64,000 bases of DNA, from NCBI GenBank assembly GCA_026119935.1, contig JALRMH010000018.1:620001-684000 (forward strand), in the 5' to 3' direction. The first letter of the stretch is position 1, and each line of letters begins with the position of its first letter. Below are positions 54,351 to 64,000 of this stretch, in pieces. Under the pieces are notes generated by a model. It was not told the DNA's origin, made no database searches, and was given only the letters and a program-made list of their open reading frames with translations. The stretch comes from Endothia cerciana (Eukaryota > Ascomycota > Sordariomycetes > Diaporthales > Cryphonectriaceae). The position numbers and the translations under genes are program-made.

Positions 54351-57300
54351 TTGAGCATTTGAAGCGGATTGAATATTGTACATTTTTTACGAAAGGCTCT
54401 GGAAGGGAGCCAGATCTATGGTCCTTTGCCTCCCAACGGTATGCGGACCAAAAGAAAGAAGGGAGAAAAAAGAGAGGAGGCAGAGAAAAATCCGTCGAAA
54501 CGGGCCCAACAGGCCTCGGACTGCGCGTGAATAGACACGCCGCATGTGGTGGTCCTTTTTTCTAGACGAGGTATACATTGAAAGGGCACCAGATTGTCCC
54601 AAGGGCCAGAACCAGAAAGATGAAGATTTGACGAGCAAGGTCAACCTGCAGAAGAACGAACCCCCCAAAAAATTAACAAACAAATCAATGGTCGTTCCAA
54701 ACACACGTTGGAGGACCTTGCATGCTGGCTGCTTGGTGTTTCTTTCGGTTTTGACGTTATAGCTGACTCACACTTCGTGCCTTGAATTCAGGGAGGGCTA
54801 AACAGGCAGACAGGCACGGCGGCACAGATTGAAATACAGATTGACACTGAGAAGTGGTGGTTGGTCGGTAACGGGCCAAGCAGGCCGCGGGGCAAGGCTG
54901 GACGTGCGTGCAGAGGTTGAGGCAACGCGGGACAGGGCATAGGCTACCTACCTATTGGCACAGCCTCAATCTGACTCGTGATGCGCAACTCGCGTGTGCC
55001 GCATGTTTGGACGTGATGTAACATTGCCGTAATGCGCTACATACGTACTGGAAGTTCCCTAGTGAATGCGGCTGAGTATATATATATATATGTATGTATG
55101 TATGTATACCCGGCCACTGGGCAGACGTTACTTCACAAGCCCGACGCCGGGGGGGGGGGGGTTCATCACGTCTTTGGTGGTGCCCGTGTCGTAGCTCACT
55201 CTAGAGGGTTTCGTGGAGCTACGGGGCTGACGGGCAGTACGGGAGAGCACTGGACTGGCGCCCTCGACGACTGAAATATCACTCCTCTACGTGAAGTGTC
55301 TGGGGATATGAGGCTGGGCGAACATGAAACGACCCCGACTCGAGAGCGAGTGTGCTGTGAGCTCTGAGGGATTGCCTCTTAAGTCGAGGGGGACCACTAT
55401 TGACGTACACACAGTGAGTTGGCAGACACGAACCAGGCTGTCTTTTTTTCTTCTTCTTCTTGCCTGAGGGGTGATATCAGGGGATCTGATTGCCCCCGCC
55501 ACGGGGGGGGGGGGCGGGCAATGTCTTGGTCTTGAGGGAAGTCTCATACAGAACGAATCCGAAGTCTCGAGGCGCTGTTCGCCGGCGGTTATAGCATGTA
55601 CGAGGTATTGTCTTAGTGGCACAAGGGACACGAGGGACCGCCAAGCCAGCGAGCGTCGGCAGTATATGTACTTCTTTGGTTACCCACCATCCGGCTGCTC
55701 CCTGCCAAGAGGCCACAAGACGCCGAGGGAGGGCTAATGTGCCTAGATCGCCGGCGCCGCGGGGCGGTCCGAGACACAGCAGCCGGATCATCGAAAAAGC
55801 CTCCCCCCCCCCCCCTTTTTTTTTGTATTACTTTTTTTTTTAAGGAACAGCGCCTTGGCAAATGGTGACACCTAGGGGAATCTCACCCCTGGACCGACTC
55901 GCAGGAGGACGGAACGCCAGGAGGGCCGGACGAGAGCTCGCGCTGCACGCACCGAGACGCAGGCGCAGCGGATTGCCCCCGCGTCGCTGGCCGCCTCGGC
56001 GCCCACTGCTGAAGCAGCGAGGATGGAGACGCCGTTTGTGTCTTATTAGCTTCTCCTGGCCGCGAGGTGGTGTGCTTCTGCTTGCGACGAGCCCCGGCTT
56101 GGGGGGGGGCCCCGGGGGGTGGGGGTGGTTAATTCGCAGCTTGAGGAAACGAGGGGGGGAGGGGGTAAACCTCAGGGAGCGGGCGGAGGGTGTCAAGCGG
56201 CGGCCTATCGAGAACAGAAGGCGGCATAAGTGGTCCTCGGCGCCGGCCGGTCTTCTCGTAGCTCCGCCCGCCGGGGCATCCAGACATCGACGGTAAGCAG
56301 CCACTTTGAGACCTGCACAAGACACACCATGTCCGACAGGAAAGACCAGCACCCCGACCGCATCAACGGCACACGAGTTGATCCATGTCCCCTCCGCCTC
56401 ATGTAACTTGCCCCCACGAGCCCAGCAGCGGGTGAGCTGACTGAACGAGGCAGGGGGCGATGGTCCTCACATACAGTACTCGCACGGCATCCTACTTTTT
56501 GGTAGGAAGGGGGCCGGTAGCACCACGTCCGCCGCCACCCTTCCCGTGTGACGACCTGGTGACTTTTGGCACCTCGTATGACGGGGTTTGGGGCGAATGG
56601 CAGCCGAGCGAGCTAAGGAGTCTTGGCCCCCCCCCCCCCCCCTTCGTCCGTCATGAGATGATGATGATGATGAGCGGGCTTGGTCACAAATGGCGAGACC
56701 TTGGCAAGGAGGCGTGCTATCAGGCGAGACTACTGCCGCGTGAGATTTTCGGGGGTGGGGAGGGGGGAAGCTAGGGGATCTCGGCTGGATGGGATATGCG
56801 TCTCCCTCATCTATATGCGCTTTGATATCGCGCTCGAGCGGTGAGTGTCAGGAGGCAGGCCATGGAGTAGAGTAGTGTTGTTCATGGAATGCATAGATAG
56901 TACCTCAAATTTCATTTTTTTCTGGTGCTTGTGGTATCCCTTCGACTGAAGCTCGCTAGCGATGATGTGATACTCTCACGCTTGACCAAAAAAGCTTGTG
57001 ATGTGGTCAACATCCCGTCCCGTCTCGGGGGGCAACGCATGCGTGTCTCGAGCGTTCAGAAAGTGGACGGCCCATGTTCATTTTCCTGACTTGTGAACTG
57101 TGACAAGATAGATGTCAAAGGATTGCCCACAGTCATGACAGAAGACAGATCCCGCCGAGACCCAGACCCGGTAAATTGTTTTTTTTCTCTTTGCGGAGGT
57201 TTTGTGTACCTGACAAATGGAATCGTGATAACCATGGACCACCGACACCCGAGATACAACCCCGTCCAAGGAAACCTCGTCAGAAAGGACAGCCGTGGGT

Positions 57301-57432
57301 GCTGGGTCGGACCTCTCCTCTTCCTGAGGTCTGGTCGAGGTCGGCCGTGCGCCGTGTGGCCGACCGGCCGACCGGCCGACTGATCTGCACCGCACTCATC
57401 GGTAAGTGAGGTGTAGGCATCGGTGTTTTTCT
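54351..57432. other. Intergenic, 3.1 kb, no gene seen
   Basis: After RPB1 no frame is convincing. It contains a (TA)n(TATG)n microsatellite (55077-55108) and five long homopolymers, including G13 at 55149-55161, G12 at 55503-55514, C13 at 55803-55815 and C16 at 56627-56642. Confidence 0.55.
55077..55108. repeat. (TA)n(TATG)n microsatellite
   Basis: About seven TA units followed by four to five TATG units, in intergenic DNA downstream of RPB1. Confidence 0.9.
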
Positions 57433-57684
57433 TCACTCAACGGCGACCTCAACCTCGTGCCAGTCGTCCTTGTGCTCGCCGGGGTGCTCGCCAAAGTGGA
57501 CGGGGGCCACCTTGAGGACGCGGTAGCCGGAGGACTTGCCGTCGCTGCTGAGCGAGGAGCTGCGCCTCTTGTGCTCGGCGGCGGGCACGGTGGCGGGCTG
57601 GGCCTGCTGGGCCTTGGGGAAGGAGGCGGAGGTGACGGGGCCCAGGGGGAGGAAGTTGAGGAGGGGGGTCCTGTTGGCAGACAT
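57433..57684 (-). CDS. Small conserved fungal protein, unknown function
   Basis: Single exon, 83 residues, ATG at 57684. The N-terminus MSANRTPLLNFLPLGPVTS and the C-terminal VLKVAPVHFGEHPGEHKDDW with an acidic tail (HEVEVAVE) are two conserved-looking ends around a Ser/Arg-rich middle (HKRRSSSLSSDGKSSGY). I recall small ascomycete proteins with this layout, but no function. The RRSSS stretch could be a basophilic kinase site. No signal peptide or membrane segment. Codon use is normal for the window, and the ORF is isolated, with no gene within 3 kb on the left or 6 kb on the right. Confidence 0.7.
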   Translation of the reverse strand: MSANRTPLLNFLPLGPVTSASFPKAQQAQPATVPAAEHKRRSSSLSSDGKSSGYRVLKVAPVHFGEHPGEHKDDWHEVEVAVE

Positions 57685-58081
57685 CTCTGTGGCGTGTAGA
57701 ATAACAAGACTCTTTTTGGAGTGTGCGGGCTCTGTGGTGAATATATCTCGTTTGCCCTGTGTGGGTGGGAGCGAGCTGGCGGGAATTGCTTTGTGGGCCG
57801 GACGGAAGAACTGGCTGACGTCTTGCGGTGACGTCTCTTGCTGGACGCGGGGGGGGGGGGGGCAGGCGGATGGATGGATAGATGGGAGCTTGGATTTTTC
57901 TTAAAAAGAGAACAAAGAGGGAACAACAGCTCACAATCTCAAGACGGCCGGAGGGGACCAACCTTATATGGGCGAGAGGCAGACGGGTCTAGGTGCCCAA
58001 AGCGTCCACGCCAGTGAACCCTCGCCGGGCGATCCGGAGTCTTGTCCACCCAGCCAGTTCTTTACCATGTGATACCAACAA

Positions 58082-58104
58082 GCAGCAGCAGCAGCAGCAG
58101 CAGC
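58082..58104. repeat. (CAG)n trinucleotide repeat
   Basis: About seven to eight uninterrupted GCA/CAG units upstream of the small conserved gene; not within a supported coding frame. Confidence 0.9.
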
Positions 58105-60137
58105 AAACCAAAAATGAATGGGTCGGGCGCCAGGCGCGGTGCGGGATGCACATGTGCAGGGCCAGCGGAGGACTTCCGACCGGGGGGCCTGAGCAGTGGC
58201 TTGCATATCTGTCTGATCCTCCAACCCATTCTTTCTTTTTCTTCGTCCTTCTTTCTCACATCCCGCCGAGACCACACCAGACCATGTCTTGTCTGTAAGT
58301 CTATCTGGCAGAGGCCCGCGTGCTCTGCACATGGACGGGCAATGCGGACAGACAGGTCCTGGCCTGCTCCCCCCCCCCTCCCCCTTCCTGGGAGCCAATA
58401 CCTCCGTGATGAACCTGCCCAGCCTGCCCAGGCCTGGCGCCTGTTTCAGTAGACGTCTTGCGTATGCTGGCGGGGGGTTGCCAGGATGCCGTCATCGTAG
58501 CCGTGGGGACCCCTGGCGGGCGACGCACGCTGGGGAGCTCTTCCTTGGCCTGGCTTATCTGTGTCCTGCCACGTCCTTTGTGTTGTCATGGACGGGGGGC
58601 TCTCACCCTCTCCCCAGCCCGTGTCAGAGATAGGGTCTTGGCCAATCTGACCTACGCCGGGTCCCTGCATTCCACAGTTGCGAGAGAAACGTGGGCACGT
58701 CATTGGCCATGGGCGAAGGGAAGCAGAGGGAGATGGGCCTCTGTTATCCGAGGTAGAAAAGCGGGGTATAATACGGAGTCCTTTTTTCTGAGAGGCCGGG
58801 GGGGGGGGGCCTGTGTGTCTGCGCCAGAGTCGACAGCTCAAGGAGATGTCGCGACTGTTTGCGGCGCGCCCAGTTCCAACAACCACGATGCGGTTATGAG
58901 CTGATATCAAGGAGAGGCATGCCAGGGGTGGAGAAACGCTTGCGGCTCCGCGAGGAGTCGGCAACGAGACCGTTCGGAATAGGGAATCCGGGGTAGGTCT
59001 GGGGTTAGAGGTAAGTCTTCGGAAACAGCGCGGGCTGTGATTGGTCGGCCTGCACACGTCAAGAGGATTTCCCGGGACGTCCTGATGCGACCTCAGGTGT
59101 GAAGCCCTCCTGTTCCCAGTGGGAATAGGGCGCAGGGATCCCGGCCGGGGGGAAACACTGGCCTGCACGGTCCTCAACATGACCACGTCCGCTGTGCTCC
59201 GTAGCCGAGGCTGCTCCTGTGCAGGACGGGAGGAAGATCTGGCAACTCTTTCCAGGGGGGGGGGGGCGGGGGCAGCTCACCGTCACGGCCGACCTCCGTG
59301 ACCCATTGTGGCTTGAGACATCTGGGTCCGCTTCGCCGCATGCCTCCGTGGCTTGACGGTACGCCCCCCCCCCCAACGCCCAGCCGCAGCAGCATCCTGC
59401 CCTGTCCGCCTGCGTCGTTGGCGAATGTGGCACCGGAACCAGCCGACTGGGCAGGACGGCGGGAGGAAGCCGACCCGCTGTCCGCCCGGCGTGACAAGGT
59501 CATCAGTAGACGGCCCCTTAACCAAGTCCCGGTGAGACTGAGTCAAAGACAGTCAGTTGGAGGTGCGCCTGCGCAGCTCGGTGTGCCCGGCCAGCAGCTG
59601 TTGGGTGTCCGGTCGAAGACGTCAGGTTCCAGCCCAACAAGACGTGGGGACTGCGAGGGTGCGCAGCCCTCTGAGGAGACGCCGATCGGGGACTTGCTCA
59701 TGGAAATGACGATGGCTACGCAACGACCGAGGGGGCCGAGACGAGATACTGCGTCCGCAAGTGCGCCTCGGCGTGGGCGGCCACACCGGTTCACCAGAGA
59801 ACCGTGTGTCTCGCGCTATACCGAGACGTCAAGTGCCTCGACGTACTCTGGAGTCCCTCGGTGGGTAACCCGTCTGTCTCCACGCCGGCCACGGCGGGGT
59901 GTCGATGTCGAGGCGTGGTTGCGGCATGGGGTCGGGTATGAGGGTTGCTTACGTCCTCGGACGCTCTTGGAAGGTGAGCCCTCCGCCTCTGCAAGAGAGG
60001 CCCTGGTGACGGTGGGACGTCATGTGCAGTCGATCCGGTTGGGTGTCGATGGTCCCTGGCCGAGCCTGGAGACCATTGGGTATCCTGGCGGTGCGGGAGT
60101 GCCGGGCGGGCGTGGCATGGACCCACGTATGAAGGGG

Positions 60138-60193
60138 GGAGGAGGAGGAGGAGGAGGAGGAGGAGGAGGAGGAGGAGGAGGAGGAGGAGGAGG
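60138..60193. repeat. (GGA)n trinucleotide repeat
   Basis: Eighteen to nineteen uninterrupted GGA units, the longest perfect microsatellite in the window. The sequence is purine-only on the plus strand and could adopt triplex or G-rich structures. Confidence 0.95.
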
Positions 60194-63100
60194 CGCACGA
60201 TGGTTGACGATGGGCATGGCGCTGTTAGAGGGCCCCAACAGCACGGCGATATTGAGGCAATATCCCCTTCCAGCAAGGTGCGAAGCGTCGGCGTGCTCTT
60301 CAAACCTTGTTCCCACCTTACATCCGCGCGGCTGTCCTGGTCTGGCCTTGTCCGAGGTGCGAACAGCTCGTGGGCAGCTCCTGGCCCCTGGACCTTGACT
60401 GGTGCCTGGCAAGGCCACCTGCGGTCGAGCGTGCGCAGGAAGCCTGATCACGGGCATGGTGCGGAGGTTGTAGAGGGAGGTGGGATGCTACGCTGACGAC
60501 GGTGGGCCGCCCCCAAGGGCGCGGAGACGCGGAGGCGATGTGCCCATCAGGGCGCTTCGCGGAACCCACAATGGTGCACAAGACTCATCATCTGCACGGC
60601 AGCAACGACTTCACACCGGCACGCCTGGAGACCACACCGAGGTCAGGAGCGGGGCTGTCGGCAGGGTGGTCTTGCACGGGGGGGGCCCCGCGTGGCTCTT
60701 GCGCGACGACGTAGAGAGGATAGGAAAGATTCAGCACCCTACTCGTATCCACGGAGGGCGTCTTCGGACAGAACATGGACCGACACCGTCCCTCTTGGGC
60801 AGGTTTGAAAGGGGGCCGGATGAGCGTCGGCACCTTGACCTGGTCCAACGCCCCCTCGTGGAGTGTAGCCCGCCCTGGAGGAAGGATCCGGGCTGGGAGA
60901 TAGACGGCGTGATGTTAGATGCTTGTAGACGAAGCGACCAGTATCCACAGTGTGACTGACATTGCTCCACCGAAGAGGTGGTTATACGGCTGCACGAGAT
61001 TGGGGGGGGGGGGGGAGGTGTCCGGAGCCCAGGCTCTATGGAGGGCTTTGAGAAGGAGGCTGGTGGCTTCTCGCACTCGCGCTATCGCTGCCCGACCCTC
61101 TCCCACATGCTGAGCTACCTTGATAATCCCAATAGCCTGCGAACCGCGAACGTCGTCCGGTATGCGGCTGACGGCGTGAATGACGATAGGGTCGACGCGA
61201 GGCGGCTCCGACAGCCTGGGGCCGCGGCTATCTTCCGCGCGTGAAGGTAGATAGACGCTGAGGCCGTCCCAACGCCCAATGAGACTTCATTGGGCACACC
61301 ACACACACACACATGAGAACCTGTACCTACTTCGATACAACATCCCCTTCCCCAAAACGGCCCATCAGATGCTGCTCGAGCGCTTCTGTTGGTGCGTATG
61401 GGCAAGGGTCGTCGTCCAGCTCGCCTAGCTCGTAGAGGCGCGAGATACTTACTTGATCCTCACGGATGATACACTACCACCGCAATAGGGGAGACCAACA
61501 TCGTTGCGCCATCACGACGAGGCCATCAGCTTGATAGGGGTTCTGATGAGTATATACAAGCCTGTGTCTCCTTAAAAACCCTCCCATGTTCCAGATCCTC
61601 TAGCCCTGACACGGCTGCACCTAGTCCACCAGGCCGCACCTCGACATCGGGGTGTCTTGAGCTCGCCCTCGTTGATCAGGCGATCTGTCAAGGACCAAAA
61701 CATCTTGCCCATGCGTAGTCTGCTGGCTCTCCTTGTACGATTTTGCCAGACTTGATGGACGTTTCCCCGATGACACTGTAGCCGGAGGTGAGATGGCGGA
61801 GGTGAGATGGATGTTAACATTGTTCGTGCCAAAATCTTCAGCGCTTCAGGCGTTGAGGTAGACCTGGATATCATCGTTCCTTGGGAAGACCTTGCCAGGG
61901 GGAAGCAAAGTGGCCCGGGGCCTGACACCGTCCACGCTCTCACTAGCAAGCGCGTCGGCGCAGAGCTTCATACTGCCCTCGTTGGTAGTACCCAGAAGCA
62001 TACATCAGCCTATCCCCGGTATCTCGGCGGACCTGCCGGCCGACATCCTCAGAAGGGTAGTCGTAGCAGACGCCTGCGCTGAGCTTTCTCAGCTGGCTTA
62101 ACTGGGGAGGCGACGCTAGGCTGGTGGTCTTCACGGATGTATCGCGCGCTGGCGGGAAATCTCTACGTCGGTGACTGCTGCGCTGCTAGAGCTGTTCGTA
62201 ATGGGTGCCTCCGTCATCGTCGTCATGACGGGCAGGGGGAAAAGACGAGAGGAGGCTTGAGGCGGATTTTTATCGTATTCATGCCGGCTACTACAAGTCA
62301 AAGTAATGTATGACCCGTATCTCTGCTTTGGATTGAGGAGAGACGGGCATGGAATGGAAGCTGTCATGACCTCTTGTCTTACACTGGTTCAGAACGTGAA
62401 GTCTGTAAGGATAATCAGGCGTAGGCGCGCAGCCTGCGGACTATCCATCTCGAAACGCATCCCTCAACTTTCGGCCTCCTCGACCTCGGACCGAAAGGTA
62501 TGGCTCAGAGAGTATTGGCAATGTTGTTCATGCGCGGCTCTCGGTAATGGGAACCAGGGCCGAGCCAAACTGCCTGGACGGGACCAGCTGGCCCGTCCGG
62601 AGCCCCGTCTCGGCCAAGGGTCAGCGCTGGCTGGTCTCAGACTCGGCCCGTCACGGGGAATCCGACCACCTCTCCGCGAGGTGACAATGACGGACGGACC
62701 GTTGTAGTGATGGGCAGCGGGAGGCGCCTCGGGCTCGACCCTGATTGGTCCTGGAGCCCCTCACAAGAACGGCCCAGGGGCGAGGCTCTTACCGCCAACA
62801 AGCGCCGAAGCGAGGGGGTGACAGTGATGTAATGCAACGCCCACATTGTGCGTACAGTATGCCACGCCCTTGCATCACATGAGGTGGGATACAGTTGGTC
62901 GGACGAAATGTGGCTTGAAGGCCGCCGCGGCGGCCATGGGAGGATATTAGACGGGGTAAACCTCTGAGGGCGCTGGTGAGCGTGAGACGATCTGGCTGCG
63001 CTCACGAGAACGCCCGGCACGACAGCTGCAAATTTAATTTTCAAGGAGTGACCCATCTCGGCCGGCGGATGCCTACTAGCTGATCAATTTGCATCGCAAG

Positions 63101-64000
63101 CCGCACCCTGGAGATGGAGATGACACAGACCGAGGGCGAGGAGCTTCTCCGCGGCCAAGGCACCGGGGCAGTTCGAGGATGCCGGTGCACTGCCAGGCCG
63201 CTCCGCAACCGGATCGATTTCGCAGAGAAGTAAGGAGCTGTTGCCTCTATTCGTCTTCTAGACCGTCCGATCTTGATATAGTAGGGAAAGGATGACAACC
63301 GTGCGAGACGCATTGCGCTGACGAGATATAAGTTCCTGCGGTGTGTGTACAAAGTACGGAGTACCTATGCCTCATACTCTGGAGCTTTCATGTGACCTGG
63401 CCCCGCCGCGCGCAAGGCAAGAGCTCACCCCGCCAGGCGGCGTGCGCAGAGTACTACATAGTAGGTCATCTCGGACCGTGTAATGGATCAGGCCAGCGAG
63501 TGCACAGCAATGCCCGGAACGATGAGGAGAGCAAGAAAGCAGCGACTGCCCCCGGGTTACGCCTCGGGTTACTGGGGATCGATGGGTACGACAAGGGATT
63601 CTTTTTCAACTGGTGCTCAAGGGTCCCCTCATGCCCCGGCTACTGCAGGCGAGTCGCACGGCGAATCGTTAATACGAGCAGGCGGCATGCTCCCGACATG
63701 GCAGATTGACGAGATGAAGCACTGGGGACCGGCTGCTAAGCGAAGGACGACCAGTTGCGATGTGAGGACCGTCTGCAGTCGGACCACCTGGCCTGCCATA
63801 GCAGGAAGACAAGTCCGAGTCGGCTCCAGGAGAGCGCAGAGTCGAGACGCATGTCAAGGCCGGGGAAGGCTTCCGTATGTAATGTAATGTCAGGCCTGAC
63901 GAACCATGGGCACAGACGACATTACCACTGAGTGGAAATAAGGGGCAGTGGTGAGCGGCTGCCATATTTCGAATTGGCCCAATGTCGTTAGCTGGGCGTC

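Larger units (their letters stand above)
57685..64000. other. Gene-empty GC-rich region, 6.3 kb
   Basis: No coding sequence I can support on either strand, although long GC-driven frames occur (for example 59298-60398 plus, which reads through a GGA repeat). The first few hundred bases are the promoter of the small conserved gene. It holds a CAG and a GGA microsatellite and poly(G) tracts at 57849-57862, 58798-58809 and 61002-61015. It may hold non-coding RNA or a gene too fragmented for me to see. Confidence 0.5.

Noticed and set aside
59298..60398. 366-codon plus-strand open frame
   Set aside because: It runs through the GGA microsatellite as poly-Gly, has no domain, and is open on account of high GC.

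Overview
The window is nuclear DNA of a filamentous ascomycete (Pezizomycotina, probably Sordariomycetes; I cannot name the species). The evidence is GC-rich coding sequence, 47-123 nt GT-AG introns often with CTAAC-type branch sites, genes on both strands, and families typical of filamentous fungi (Zn2Cys6 factor, GH18 protein, DUF1254 protein, CYT-18-type mitochondrial TyrRS). I joined exons by hand from splice consensus, reading frame and family continuity.

Left third (1-20.8 kb): Maf-type nucleotide pyrophosphatase (-), kinase-fold phosphotransferase (+), small bHLH factor (+), GH47 alpha-mannosidase (-), UTP11 (+), a conserved unknown protein with a hydrophobic tail (-), a Cys-rich single-pass membrane protein (-) and the GARP subunit VPS53 (-).

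Middle (20.8-37 kb) is the accessory part: a GH18 chitinase-like protein without its catalytic Asp and Glu, a Zn2Cys6 transcription factor, a broken DUF1254/DUF1214 gene, and an AT-richer block with short exon-like pieces, one pair of which encodes a clear transmembrane helix.

Right-centre (36.8-54.4 kb) is a dense housekeeping block: SDH4 and mitochondrial TyrRS sharing one divergent promoter, NPR2, DSK2, THG1 (eight exons), SWD1 and RPB1 with its C-terminal heptad domain. From 54.4 kb to the end only one small conserved ORF is supported; the rest is GC-rich intergenic DNA with microsatellites and many poly(G)/poly(C) tracts.

Functional themes: RNA biology (RPB1, UTP11, THG1, TyrRS), chromatin (SWD1), nutrient signalling (NPR2), protein quality control and traffic (GH47, VPS53, DSK2) and respiration (SDH4). 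I see no plasmid, phage, CRISPR or secondary-metabolite cluster. The most unusual items are the catalytically dead GH18 protein, the DUF1254 relic, the hidden split membrane-protein gene and the sense-strand C tracts inside introns.
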